From positions 4,278,001 to 4,342,000 of the forward strand of contig CAWFHK010000001.1 of NCBI GenBank assembly GCA_963815655.1: a stretch of 64,000 nucleotides of DNA. The letters run 5' to 3'. Of the stretch, positions 26,784 to 35,096 are shown in pieces; position 1 is the stretch's first letter, and each line of letters starts with the position of its first letter. Both the position numbers and the translations under genes were made by a program. Under the pieces are notes generated by a model. That model made no database searches. It saw only the letters and a program-made list of their open reading frames with translations, and was not told the origin of the DNA. Source of the stretch: JAWOLE01 sp963815655 (GTDB taxonomy: Bacteria > Acidobacteriota > Thermoanaerobaculia > UBA5066 > Gp7-AA6).

Positions 26784-27644
26784 CTATTTCTTCTTCGGCT
26801 TCATCGCGTCCAGGACCGCCTTGAACTGCTCGCGCGGGACCTTGCGGTAGTCGGAGAATTCCCCGGCCCCCGCGAGCCATTCGCCGCCGTCCATCGTGAC
26901 GCAGTCGCCCGTCTGATAGGGACAGAGGTCGGAGAGGAGGAATGTCGCGAGGTTCGCGATCTCCTCCTTCGTGCCGAAGCGGCCGAGTGGGATCCTCGCG
27001 AGGGCGCTCTTCTCGGCGCCCGCCCCGGCCATCAGGCGCGAGAACGCGCCCTCCGTCGGGATCGGCCCCGGCGCGATCGCGTTGACCCGGATCCCGGCGT
27101 GTCCCCATTCGACGGCGAGCGAGCGCGTCATGGCGAGCACGCCCGCCTTGGCGCAGGCGGACGGGAGCGCGAAGGCCGTGCCGGTCCAGGCGTAGGTCGT
27201 CACGACGGACAGGACGGCGCCCGGCGCCCTCCGCGACAGGAGGTGCCGTCCGACGGCGAGCGTGCAGTAGACCGAGCCGTGGAGCACGGTGCGCACGACC
27301 GCGTCGAAGCCGTTGGGCGTCAGGTCCTCGGAGAGGACGAGGAAGTTGCCCGCCGCGTTGTTGACGAGACAGTCCACCTTCCCGAAGCGCGCGGCGGCGT
27401 GGGCGACGAGCTTCTCGACCTGGTCCGGGTCCCGCACGTCCGCGGCGAAGGAGTCCGCGGCGCCCCCCTCCCGCGCCGCCGCGGCGATTTCGGCGGCCGC
27501 GGACTCCAGGCGCTCCCGCGACCTTCCGGCGATCGTGACGCTCGCGCCGTACGAGGCGAACGTCCTGGACATCTCGAGTCCGAGCCCCGAGCCGCCTCCC
27601 GTGACGAGGACGGACTTGCCGGCGAGGATCTTCGGTTCGAACAT
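26784..27644 (-). CDS. SDR family oxidoreductase, 2,4-dienoyl-CoA reductase-like
   Basis: 286 aa. GGGSGLG (17-23) is the NADP-binding loop and NNAAGNF the signature of the 2,4-dienoyl-CoA reductase / peroxisomal trans-2-enoyl-CoA reductase branch. In place of the usual YxxxK, the active-site region reads SACAKAG, keeping Lys but not Tyr at the standard spot, as in mammalian DECR. SLAVEWGHAGIRVNAIAPG is the conserved helix after it. It would reduce unsaturated acyl-CoA with NADPH in fatty-acid oxidation. The enoyl-CoA hydratase and aldehyde dehydrogenase genes on the same strand fit a lipid-degradation role. Six bases separate it from DUF6941. Confidence 0.85.
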   Translation of the reverse strand: MFEPKILAGKSVLVTGGGSGLGLEMSRTFASYGASVTIAGRSRERLESAAAEIAAAAREGGAADSFAADVRDPDQVEKLVAHAAARFGKVDCLVNNAAGNFLVLSEDLTPNGFDAVVRTVLHGSVYCTLAVGRHLLSRRAPGAVLSVVTTYAWTGTAFALPSACAKAGVLAMTRSLAVEWGHAGIRVNAIAPGPIPTEGAFSRLMAGAGAEKSALARIPLGRFGTKEEIANLATFLLSDLCPYQTGDCVTMDGGEWLAGAGEFSDYRKVPREQFKAVLDAMKPKKK

Positions 27645-27650
27645 CCCGAG

Positions 27651-28097
27651 TCAGTTCGGCGGAAGGGACGGGGCGGGGGCTTCCGGCGCGGGGGTCTTCT
27701 TGACGAGGAAGGTCTCGTGGACGGGAGGCGCGTCGCCGAGCGCGATGCGGATCCCGTACTGCCCTTCCGTCGTGAGGAGGGCCGGCCCCATCACGATCGG
27801 GAGCCAGATCGTCCGCCCCGGCTCCCCCTCGTAGTTCATCTCGCCGTTGGCCTCGAGCAGGCTGTTCCCCTGCGGGTCGGTCGCCGTCACGCTGAACTCG
27901 ATGCGCCCCTTCGACAGCGCCTTCGCCCGCACCGCGAGGCCCAGCGACCGCAGCTGCAGCGGGAGCTTGAAGACCTGGACGACATCGGAGTAGACGCCGA
28001 TCAGCATCAGCTTGCCGTTGTTCTCGAAGCGGATGTCGTCGCACAGCACGAACGCCTCGAACAGGACCGACGGGGACGAGGGCGCTCCGGTTGTCAT
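27651..28097 (-). CDS. DUF6941 family protein
   Basis: 148 aa. FEAFVLCDDIRFENNGKLML IGVY is the family opening (LCDDIR-x-E-x-NGK), followed by beta strands. The C-terminal tail APEAPAPSLPPN is Pro-rich and probably disordered. DUF6941 proteins are small beta proteins of unknown function. It lies six bases from the SDR gene and six from the S9 peptidase, so the three are almost certainly one transcript. Confidence 0.75.
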   Translation of the reverse strand: MTTGAPSSPSVLFEAFVLCDDIRFENNGKLMLIGVYSDVVQVFKLPLQLRSLGLAVRAKALSKGRIEFSVTATDPQGNSLLEANGEMNYEGEPGRTIWLPIVMGPALLTTEGQYGIRIALGDAPPVHETFLVKKTPAPEAPAPSLPPN

Positions 28098-28103
28098 GCC
28101 GTC

Positions 28104-30074
28104 CTACTTCAGGTACTTGTCGAACCAGGCCACGACGCGGCGCTCGATGTCCCGCTGGTGCTCGCGCCGCCGGATCGCATGCCCTTCGTTCTCGTACACG
28201 ACGAGCTCGGTCGGGACGCCGAGCGTCTTCAGGGCGTGCCAGAACTCGTACCCCTGCGGCGTCGGGACCTCGGAGTCGCGGTCGCCGTGCAGGACGAGCG
28301 TGGGGGTCTTGACCTTCTTGATGAACGTGATCGGCGAGGAGCGCGCGTAGACGTCCGGGTCGTCGTACACCGACGCGCCGAAGAACGGGACCATCCAGCG
28401 GTCGATCCGGTTCTGGCCGTAGTAGCTCTGCCAGTTGACGATCCCCGCTCCGGCCACTGCCGCCGCGAAGCGCCGCGTCTGCGTGACGGCCCACATCGTC
28501 ATGTAGCCGCCGTAGCTCCAGCCGGCGATCCCGATGCGCTCCGGGTCCACGGGCGCGGACCGGAGAACCTCGTCCACGCCTTTGAGGATGTCATCGAAGT
28601 CGCCGTGCCCGAAGTCCTTGACGTTCCCCTCCGTGAAGGTTTCTCCCTGACCGAAGCTGCCGCGCGGGTTGGGAAGGAAGAGGAAGTACGCCTGGCTCGG
28701 CAGCACGGCGTTCCAGCGGGAAGGCCAGGAGGGCGTGCTCGCCCCGGACGGTCCGCCGTGCACGCTGACGATCATCGGGTAGCGCCTGCCCGGCTCGACG
28801 TTGCGGGGCTCGAGGAGCCATCCCTGGACGCGCCGGCCGCCGCTCTCCCAGTGGAGGCTCCGCGCCTCGCCCCAGAAAGGAGTCTGGCCGGCGTTCTCCC
28901 GGGTCAACGGTTTCCACGACCCGATCGGTCCGGCCCGGATCTCCGGCGGACGCTCGAAGGACTGGACGACGGCCGCCGATGCCGCGCCTTTCCGGGCGGC
29001 GCTGAAGTGGCCGATCGCCTCCGGCCCGCTCCAGAGCGTCGTGATCTTCCCGCTGGCCGGGTCGAGGCTCGCCACTGCGCCGTTTCCGTCCACGTGCTCC
29101 GTGAAGAGGATCTCGCCCGCATCGCGCCAGACGAGCGCGCTCGCCGAGGCCTTCATCCCGGGTGTCAGGTTCTTCGCCTCGCCCCCCGCAGCCGGGACGA
29201 CGAAGATGTCGCCGCCCGTCGAGCCCTCGTCGCTCATGATGCCGTGGATCAGGGCGATCGCCTTGCCGTCCGGGGAGAAACGGGGGCAGGCGATCTGGAG
29301 CGGGGGCTTCCAGACCGAGCGCGCCTTTCCCGAGTCCACGGCAACCGTGTAGACCTCCGCGATCCAGTAGTTGTTCGTGCCGGAGCCCTCTGCGGCCTCG
29401 GCGCAGAAGCTCCGGCCGTCCGGAGACCAGTCGTAGTCGTAGACATAGAGGTTCGCCGGGCTGACGGCGCGGACGCGCCCGGAGGCGGCGTCCACGACCG
29501 CGATCCGCTGCTCGGAGACCTCCGACGCGACGACGCCCGAATCGGGCTTGTAGGCCACAAGGGCTCCCGGCTCCTGGGCCGATCCCTCGATGAAGAGGAA
29601 GGCGACCGTCCTGCCGTCGGGGGACCACTTCAAGTGCCCGAGCTGCCCCTGGACGCCGGTCAGCCGCCGCGCGGGCCCTCCCGCGGCCGGCGCGACGTAG
29701 ACCTGGAGGTGCCGCTCCTTTGCCGCGTCGGAGAGGAAGGCGATCGTCTTGCCGTCCGGGGACCAGGCGGCGCTGTGCTCCCGGTGGGCCCGCGCGTCCG
29801 TGCCGGCCGTCAGGCGGCGCGGGACCGGCCGCGCGATCGCGGCGACGTCGATGAAGGAGAGGTTGTCGGTCCCGTCGCGGGCGCGGATCCTCTCGACCCA
29901 GGCGACGCTCTTCCCGTCGGGAGAGATCTCCGCCCCTCGGAAGCCGCGCACCTGCTCGAGGGCGTCGAGCACCGCGTCCAGCGATGCCCGCGGAGGAGCC
30001 GCGGCGACGAGAAGCGCCGCCCCGGCGGCGAGGGCCGCGAGGGGCGCGGCCAGTCGGGTTTTTCTCCTTCGCAT
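28104..30074 (-). CDS. S9 family prolyl oligopeptidase, secreted
   Basis: 656 aa from ATG 30074, which starts a signal peptide (RRRKTRLAAPLAALAAGAAL). Residues about 40-370 form a beta-propeller with WSPDGKTIAFLSD, WSPDGRTVAFLF and RFSPDGKAIAL repeats. The C-terminal catalytic domain has GWSYGGY with nucleophile Ser520, HGDRDSEVP with Asp600 and NEGHAI with His632. This is the acyl-aminoacyl / dipeptidyl peptidase branch of S9, which hydrolyses short peptides. It is exported, so it acts on outside or periplasmic peptides. Its start is 10 bases after the stop of the upstream methyltransferase gene. Confidence 0.9.
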   Translation of the reverse strand: MRRRKTRLAAPLAALAAGAALLVAAAPPRASLDAVLDALEQVRGFRGAEISPDGKSVAWVERIRARDGTDNLSFIDVAAIARPVPRRLTAGTDARAHREHSAAWSPDGKTIAFLSDAAKERHLQVYVAPAAGGPARRLTGVQGQLGHLKWSPDGRTVAFLFIEGSAQEPGALVAYKPDSGVVASEVSEQRIAVVDAASGRVRAVSPANLYVYDYDWSPDGRSFCAEAAEGSGTNNYWIAEVYTVAVDSGKARSVWKPPLQIACPRFSPDGKAIALIHGIMSDEGSTGGDIFVVPAAGGEAKNLTPGMKASASALVWRDAGEILFTEHVDGNGAVASLDPASGKITTLWSGPEAIGHFSAARKGAASAAVVQSFERPPEIRAGPIGSWKPLTRENAGQTPFWGEARSLHWESGGRRVQGWLLEPRNVEPGRRYPMIVSVHGGPSGASTPSWPSRWNAVLPSQAYFLFLPNPRGSFGQGETFTEGNVKDFGHGDFDDILKGVDEVLRSAPVDPERIGIAGWSYGGYMTMWAVTQTRRFAAAVAGAGIVNWQSYYGQNRIDRWMVPFFGASVYDDPDVYARSSPITFIKKVKTPTLVLHGDRDSEVPTPQGYEFWHALKTLGVPTELVVYENEGHAIRRREHQRDIERRVVAWFDKYLK

Positions 30075-30084
30075 TTCCGCCAGT

Positions 30085-30579
30085 CTATGACGAGGCGGGC
30101 CGGCGGGGCAGCCAGCGGTGGACCTTCCTCTTGTAGGCGAGGTAGCTCTCGCCGAAGCGGCTCTCCAGCCCCGGCTCCTCGACGAGGACGACAAAGAGAT
30201 GAAAGATGAGGAGAAACGCCAGCGTGAACATCGCGACGGCCGGCGATCGCTCCCAGAGACCGTATCCTGCGAGCAGCAGCGCGGCGCCGATGTACATGGG
30301 GTTGCGCACGTACCGGTAGGGACCCGAAGGCACGAACGCCCGCGGCGGGTCGAAGGGCGCGGGCGTGCCCTGCCCCCGAAACACGAAGCTCGCGACGCAG
30401 GCGACGACGAGAACCCCGCCGGCGACGATGAGCAGCATCCCCACCGGCCTCCAGGAGGGCGAGATCCCGATGCCGAGACGCGCGTCGTAGCGGCGAACGC
30501 CCGACGCGGCCCATCCCCACAGCAGCACGAAACCGACCCCGTAGAGAACTGCCCGAACCGCCACGAAAAAGGTCTTCAT
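30085..30579 (-). CDS. Isoprenylcysteine carboxyl methyltransferase-like membrane protein
   Basis: 164 aa from ATG 30579. Four membrane helices: about 5-25, 45-65, 95-110 and 115-135. The RYVRNPMYIGAALLL block and VVLVEEPGLESRFGESYLAYK are the conserved SAM-binding and catalytic motifs of the ICMT/PEMT family (the R-HP-x-Y pattern and the E-x2-L-x2-xFGxxYxxY pattern). Bacterial members methylate phospholipids, isoprenoid-type substrates or thiols; the substrate here is not known. Ten bases from the S9 peptidase. Upstream is a gap of 38 bases filled by the GAGTCCC repeat array. Confidence 0.85.
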   Translation of the reverse strand: MKTFFVAVRAVLYGVGFVLLWGWAASGVRRYDARLGIGISPSWRPVGMLLIVAGGVLVVACVASFVFRGQGTPAPFDPPRAFVPSGPYRYVRNPMYIGAALLLAGYGLWERSPAVAMFTLAFLLIFHLFVVLVEEPGLESRFGESYLAYKRKVHRWLPRRPASS

Positions 30580-30586
30580 GTCTTCC

Positions 30587-30614
30587 GAGTCCCGAGTCCC
30601 GAGTCCCGAGTCCC
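30587..30614. repeat. Heptamer array, word GAGTCCC (4 copies)
   Basis: Four perfect tandem copies of gagtccc fill most of the 38-base gap between the methyltransferase start and the aldehyde dehydrogenase stop. No inverted arm is present. This is the first element of the heptamer family in the window. Confidence 0.9.
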
Positions 30615-30617
30615 GTC

Positions 30618-32087
30618 CTACGTCAGATCCACCCACACGCTCTTGACCTGGGTGTATTCCTCGAGCGCGTAGTGGCCCCGCTCCCGGCCGAACCCCGATT
30701 GCCTGTAGCCGCCGAAGGGGAGACCCGGGTCGTAGAGGTTGTAGGCGTTGACCCAGACGGTGCCGGCCTTGAGCGCCCGGGCCGCTCGGAGCGCCTTCTT
30801 GACGTCGCGCGACCAGACGGCGGCGGCCAGTCCGTAGATCGTCGCGTTGCCGATCGCGACCGCCTCCTTTTCGTCGCGAAACGTCATCGCGGCGAGCACC
30901 GGCCCGAAGATCTCCTCGCGCGCGATCTTCATGTCCGGGGAGACGGCGTCGAAGACGGTCGCCTCGAAGAATGCCCCCTTCCCGTCGACCGACACGCGGC
31001 TGCCCCCGGCCAGGAGCTTCGCGCCCTCCCTCTTGCCGCTCTCGACGTAGCTCTCGACGCTCTCGCGCTGCGCCTCCGAGACGAGCGAGCCGAGCCGGGT
31101 CTTCGGATCCAGCGGATCGGCCGGGACGAGCTTCTTCGCGCGCTCGACGACCTTCTCCAGGAGCGCGTCGTGGGCGGACTCCTCGACGAGGAGGCGCGAG
31201 CCGGCCGAGCAGAGCTCCCCCTTGCCGTAGAAGATCGCGTTGATGGCGCCCCGGGCGGCCGCGTCCAGGTCCGCGTCGGCGAAGACGACGTTGGGAGACT
31301 TGCCGCCGAGCTCCATCGAGACGCGCTTGACCGTGCCGGCCGCCGCCCGCAGGATCGCCTTGCCGGTGGCCGTTTCTCCCGTGAAGGAGATCTTGTCGAT
31401 CCCGGGATGCTCGGCCATCGCCGCGCCGACGGCCGCGCCCGGGCCGGGAACGACGTTGAAGGCGCCGGGAGGGAGGCCCGCTTCCGCGAGAAGCTCTGCG
31501 AAGAGGAGCGCCGTCAGCGGAGTGGCCGACGCGGGCTTCAGGACGACGGTGTTGCCGAGGGCGAGCGCGGGCGCGATCTTCCACATCGCCTGCAGCAGGG
31601 GGAAGTTCCAGGGGGTGATCGCGCCGACGACCCCTACCGGCTCGCGCAGTGTCAGGAGCATCGCGTCGGGGCGGCCCGGATAGGTGTCGCCGTAGAGCTT
31701 GTCGGCCGACTCGCCGAAATACGAGAGACAATCCGCCGCCGCGGGCATGTCGATCTTCGCGGCCTCGAAGATCGGCTTTCCGTTGTCGAGCGTCTCCACG
31801 CGGCCGAACTCCTCCGCGCGCGAGAAGAGCCGCTCCGCCGCCTTCATCAGGATCCGGCCGCGCTGCCGCGGCTTCATCTCCGCCCACGGCCCCGACTCGA
31901 AGGCCGCGCGGGCGGCAGCGACCGCCCGGTCGAGGTCCTCGCCGCCCGCCTCGGCGACCTCGGCGAGCGTATCGCCTGTCGCCGGGTTCGTCGTCGCGAA
32001 CCGCCTGCCGGACGCGGAAGGAATGAACTCCCCGTTGATGAAGAGGTCGGTCCGCAGGTTCAAGGCCGGCTGAGTCTCTCTCGCCAC
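30618..32087 (-). CDS. Aldehyde dehydrogenase (NAD-dependent)
   Basis: 489 aa, full family length. LREPVGVVGAITPWNFPL has the cofactor and active-site Asn, VSMELGGKSPNVV the general-base Glu (about 262) and GELCSAGSRLLVEES the nucleophilic Cys (about 295). EIFGPVLAAMTF and LPFGGYRQSGFGRE are also conserved. The overall pattern is closest to betaine-aldehyde / phenylacetaldehyde-type ALDHs, oxidising aldehydes to acids in the cytoplasm; the exact substrate cannot be told. It is followed by 44 bases carrying a heptamer array before the enoyl-CoA hydratase stop. Confidence 0.9.
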   Translation of the reverse strand: MARETQPALNLRTDLFINGEFIPSASGRRFATTNPATGDTLAEVAEAGGEDLDRAVAAARAAFESGPWAEMKPRQRGRILMKAAERLFSRAEEFGRVETLDNGKPIFEAAKIDMPAAADCLSYFGESADKLYGDTYPGRPDAMLLTLREPVGVVGAITPWNFPLLQAMWKIAPALALGNTVVLKPASATPLTALLFAELLAEAGLPPGAFNVVPGPGAAVGAAMAEHPGIDKISFTGETATGKAILRAAAGTVKRVSMELGGKSPNVVFADADLDAAARGAINAIFYGKGELCSAGSRLLVEESAHDALLEKVVERAKKLVPADPLDPKTRLGSLVSEAQRESVESYVESGKREGAKLLAGGSRVSVDGKGAFFEATVFDAVSPDMKIAREEIFGPVLAAMTFRDEKEAVAIGNATIYGLAAAVWSRDVKKALRAARALKAGTVWVNAYNLYDPGLPFGGYRQSGFGRERGHYALEEYTQVKSVWVDLT

Positions 32088-32094
32088 GTTCTCC

Positions 32095-32122
32095 TTTGGA
32101 CCTTGGACTTTGGACCTTGGAC
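32095..32122. repeat. Heptamer array, word YTTGGAC (4 copies)
   Basis: tttggac, cttggac, tttggac, cttggac in tandem, in the gap between enoyl-CoA hydratase and aldehyde dehydrogenase. The same word builds the element at 49128-49196, which also has an inverted arm. Confidence 0.85.
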
Positions 32123-32131
32123 TCTTACCTT

Positions 32132-32968
32132 CTATCTCCCCTTGAATTTCGGCACCCGCTTCTCCTGGTTGGCGGCGATGCCTTCCTTCGCGTCCTCGCT
32201 CTGGAAGAGGAGCTGCTGGAGCTCGCGTTCCACGGCGAGCGCGGACTCGAGAGGGAGATCCCAGCCGCTCTGGACCGAGCGCTTGATGCGGCCGACGGCC
32301 TTCGAAGCCTTCCGCGGCGGCACGAACTGGCGCGCGTAGTCCATGACCTGTTCCCAGAATTCCTCGGGCGACGCCTCGATGACCTGGTTGACGAGCCCCA
32401 GGTCATGGGCCTCCTCGAAGGAGAAGGTGTTGCCGGTGATCATCAGCTCGATCGCTCGGGACTTGCCGATGAGCTTGCCCAGGCGCGCGGTGCCCCCCGT
32501 GCCGGGGAGCACGCCGAGAGTGACCTCCGGAAGGCCGATCTTCCCGGCGTCCTTGCGGGCGATCCGCAGGTCGGCCGCCATCGCGATCTCGAGCCCGCCG
32601 CCCACGGTGTGGCCGTTCAGGGCCGCGATGACGAGCTTGGGGGTGTGCTCGAGGCGCAGGAGCGTCTCGTTGGCGTGCAGGCAGAAGAAATACTTGAAGC
32701 CGGGCGTCACGGCGTTCAGCATCCCGATGTTGGCCCCCGCCGAGAAGAAGCGGTCCCCTTTCCCGCGCAGGATCACGACGTGGACATCATCGTCGAACCG
32801 CGCCTGAAGTATCGCGTCGTCCAGCTGCCGCATCATTGCGTACGTGTAGGTGTTGGCCGGTGGATCGTCCATCTCGATGACGGCGATCCCGTTCTCCGCC
32901 CGGTAGTTGATGACGGGGGAGTCGAGTTCGGGACTCGTCCAGTCTCGTGTCTTCGCTTCAGTGCTCAT
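32132..32968 (-). CDS. Enoyl-CoA hydratase/isomerase
   Basis: 278 aa from ATG 32968, preceded by GGGAGGAGG. The crotonase fold is clear: FFSAGANIGML is the first oxyanion-hole loop, ALNGHTVGGGLEIAMAADLR the second with its acyl-CoA pocket, and LPEVTLGVLPGTGGTARL carries the catalytic Glu. The C-terminal helices are typical. It would hydrate 2-enoyl-CoA in beta-oxidation, fitting the dienoyl-CoA-reductase-like SDR and the aldehyde dehydrogenase on the same strand. Confidence 0.9.
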   Translation of the reverse strand: MSTEAKTRDWTSPELDSPVINYRAENGIAVIEMDDPPANTYTYAMMRQLDDAILQARFDDDVHVVILRGKGDRFFSAGANIGMLNAVTPGFKYFFCLHANETLLRLEHTPKLVIAALNGHTVGGGLEIAMAADLRIARKDAGKIGLPEVTLGVLPGTGGTARLGKLIGKSRAIELMITGNTFSFEEAHDLGLVNQVIEASPEEFWEQVMDYARQFVPPRKASKAVGRIKRSVQSGWDLPLESALAVERELQQLLFQSEDAKEGIAANQEKRVPKFKGR

Positions 32969-33019
32969 ACAGCCTCCTCCCTTGGAGAAGGAGATCCTAT
33001 CAACTCGAGCAGCCGGGTA

Positions 33020-33088
33020 TTCGGTGTTCGGGGTTCGGTGTTCGGGAAGCGGCGCCCCCGACCGAAAACCGAGCACCGAGCACCGAAC
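33020..33088. repeat. Heptamer hairpin element, word TTCGGTG
   Basis: Left arm of four TTCGGKG-type heptamers (33020-33047), a core of about 13 bases (agcggcgcccccg), and a right arm of four inverted copies accgaaa, accgagc, accgagc, accgaac (33061-33088). It can fold into a long imperfect hairpin. Located in the 147-base gap between the mgtE stop and the enoyl-CoA hydratase start. Confidence 0.85.
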
Positions 33089-33115
33089 TCCCGATCGCTC
33101 AATCGTGCCGATTCC

Positions 33116-34471
33116 TCACAGCGCCAGGATGGAGCGCGCGATCATGAAGTAGATGAAGAGCCCCGTCGCATCCACGAGCGTGGCGATCAACGGGGCCGAC
33201 ATGATCGTGGGGTCGACCTTGACGGCGGTCGCGAGCATCGGGATCGACGCGCCGACGGCGTTGGCCCAGGTGCAGATGACGAGGATCGAGACGCCGACGG
33301 TGATGGCGAGCGGCATCGTCGAGCCCCAGAGGAGCGCGCGCCCGAAGCCGACGACCCCGAGCAGGATCCCCAGGGCCAGGCCGCTGCCGGCCTCGCGCAG
33401 GACGACGCGCCAGAAATCGCGCAGCTTGATCTCTCCCACGGCGAGGCCGCGCACGATCGTCGTGACGGTCTGGGAGCCGGAGTTGCCGCCGGTCCCGATC
33501 AGGAGCGGGATGAAGAAGGAGAGCGCGACGACCTTCGCAAGCTCGGACTCGAAGTGGCGCAGGACCGTGCCCGTCAACGTCTCGGTGACGAAGAGGAGGA
33601 GCAGCCAGTTGAACCGCGCGCGCACGTTGCGGAAGGGCTTGGTCGCGAAATAGCCCTCGGTGACCTCCTCCTTGGCGGGCATGCCGGCCAGGTGCAGCAT
33701 GTCCTCCGTCTGCTCCTCGATGAGGACGTCGATGACGTCGTCCACCGTGACGATGCCGAGCGGCCGCCTGTCCCTGTCCACGACCGCGATCGAGTGGACG
33801 TCGTACTTGGACACGAGGCGCGCGACCTCTTCCTGCGTCGCGTCCGGGCCGACCGTCATGAGGTTGCGGTTCATCAGGTCGGAGATCTTCTTCTCCGCCG
33901 GGGCGGGGAAGAGCTTTCGGAGCGACACGGCCCCGACGAGGCGCCCGTCCGCGTCCACGACATAGAGGCTCTGGACGGTCTCGACCTCGGGGTCGATCTT
34001 CTTCAAGTGCTCGAGGGTCTCCGCGACGGTCCATTCCGGCCGGATCTTCGCGAACTTCTCGGACATCAACCGGCCGGCGGTGCGGGGCGCGTAGCGCAGG
34101 AGACGCTCGGCCTCCGCGGCGTCCCGCGGGGACATCTTCGCGAGCAGCCCTTCGCGCTGGCGCTGCGTCAGATTCTCGAGGAGGAACGTGACCTCGTCGC
34201 CCGGAACCTTGTCGAGCTGCGGGCCGAGCTTGTCGGGAGAAGCCCGGTGGAGGATCAAGCGCAGCGTCTCTCCCTTCAGCTCCGACAGGACGGCCGCCCC
34301 CTGTTCGGGCGGCAGCGCTTCAAAGAGCGTCAGGCGGTCCTCGAGCGGCAGGTCGTCCAGCAGCTCCGCGATGTCGGCCGGGTGCAGCTCTTTCACCGCC
34401 GCCGCGATCTGGGCGGGGTTCTCGCGGATCAGCTCCTCGATGTCCGGACCGATGACCTTCGCGAGAGACAT
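33116..34471 (-). CDS. mgtE: MgtE magnesium transporter
   Basis: 451 aa. The N-terminal helical domain (about 1-130) is followed by two CBS domains (about 135-255; ERLLRYAPRTAGRLMSEKF, MNRNLMTVGPDATQEEVARL, GIVTVDDVIDVLIEEQTED) and five membrane helices (about 285-450). IGTGGNSGSQTVTTIVRGLA is the pore signature. It is a magnesium-gated channel in the inner membrane. The N and CBS domains sense cytoplasmic magnesium and close the pore when it is high. It stands alone, with an 8-mer element upstream and a heptamer element downstream. Confidence 0.95.
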   Translation of the reverse strand: MSLAKVIGPDIEELIRENPAQIAAAVKELHPADIAELLDDLPLEDRLTLFEALPPEQGAAVLSELKGETLRLILHRASPDKLGPQLDKVPGDEVTFLLENLTQRQREGLLAKMSPRDAAEAERLLRYAPRTAGRLMSEKFAKIRPEWTVAETLEHLKKIDPEVETVQSLYVVDADGRLVGAVSLRKLFPAPAEKKISDLMNRNLMTVGPDATQEEVARLVSKYDVHSIAVVDRDRRPLGIVTVDDVIDVLIEEQTEDMLHLAGMPAKEEVTEGYFATKPFRNVRARFNWLLLLFVTETLTGTVLRHFESELAKVVALSFFIPLLIGTGGNSGSQTVTTIVRGLAVGEIKLRDFWRVVLREAGSGLALGILLGVVGFGRALLWGSTMPLAITVGVSILVICTWANAVGASIPMLATAVKVDPTIMSAPLIATLVDATGLFIYFMIARSILAL

Positions 34472-34524
34472 TGTCGTTATTGTTGCATCAGTGGCTTCGA
34501 TTCAGAGCGGGGTACCTTTCGAAA

Positions 34525-34600
34525 TCGGGTGATCTGCGATCGGGTGATCGGGTGATCGCCCGGGTCAATCGCCCGATGGCTCGATCATCCGATCACCCGA
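34525..34600. repeat. Octamer hairpin element, word TCGGGTGA; supplies the moaE stop codon
   Basis: Left arm has three TCGGGTGA units (34525, 34540, 34548) and the right arm the inverted units tcgcccga, tcatccga, tcacccga. Since TCATCCGATCACCCGA read on the minus strand is TCGGGTGATCGGATGA, the last codons and TGA of moaE come from this element. It fills the gap between mgtE and moaE. Confidence 0.85.
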
Positions 34601-35007
34601 TTCTTCGTGGGGTCGACCCACTCCGAAGAGCCGTCCGGATGGAACTCCTTTTTCCAGATCGGGACGGAGTGTTTGATCCGGTCGATGGCGGCGCGGCAGG
34701 CGGCGAAGGCTTCGGCGCGATGGGGCGCGGTCGCGACAACGGCGACGGAGACTTCGCCCACGCCGAGCCTTCCCGCCCGGTGCTGCATTCCCACGCGCGC
34801 GTCCGGCCATTCCGCCTCGATCCGCCGGGCGATCCTGGCCATCTCCGCTTCCGCCATCGGCCCATAGACCTCGTACTGGATCGAGACCGTCTCCCGCCCC
34901 TCGTTCTCGTTTCGAACGACCCCGAGAAAGAGGCAGACGCCGCCGTCGGAGGGGCGGGCGGCCTTCAGGAGCGCCGCGACGTCGATCGGGCTGAAGGTGA
35001 TGTACAT
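34585..35007 (-). CDS. moaE: Molybdopterin synthase large subunit MoaE
   Basis: 140 aa from ATG 35007. CLFLGVVRNENEGRETV, EVYGPMAEAEMARIARR and HRAGRLGVGEVSVAVVATAP are MoaE motifs. RAAIDRIKHSVPIWKKEFHPDGSSEW has the conserved Lys pair that contacts the MoaD C-terminus. It joins dithiolene sulphurs from MoaD to precursor Z to make molybdopterin. The final residues NRVIG and the stop are encoded by the octamer element. MoaD lies upstream, separated by a hairpin element instead of the usual overlap; no other molybdopterin gene is seen. Confidence 0.95.
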   Translation of the reverse strand: MYITFSPIDVAALLKAARPSDGGVCLFLGVVRNENEGRETVSIQYEVYGPMAEAEMARIARRIEAEWPDARVGMQHRAGRLGVGEVSVAVVATAPHRAEAFAACRAAIDRIKHSVPIWKKEFHPDGSSEWVDPTKNRVIG

Positions 35008-35015
35008 GGTGAGGA

Positions 35016-35096
35016 GTTTCAAGTTTCAGGTTTCAGGTTTCAAGAAGCGTGAGGTCTCTTCCTGAAGCTTGAAACCTGAAACCTGAAACCTGAAAC
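35016..35096. repeat. Heptamer hairpin element, word GTTTCAG
   Basis: Left arm gtttcaa, gtttcag, gtttcag, gtttcaa (35016-35043). Core gaagcgtgaggtctctt. Right arm cctgaag, cttgaaa and three cctgaaa (35061-35095). Sits between moaE and moaD. The same word builds the elements at 37293, 56712 and 59861. Confidence 0.9.

Noticed and set aside
25800..30209. A 1469-codon open frame on the plus strand
   Set aside because: It lies opposite P450, SDR and S9 peptidase genes whose motifs are intact; its translation is Arg/Asp-rich with no domain. It is a GC-bias shadow.
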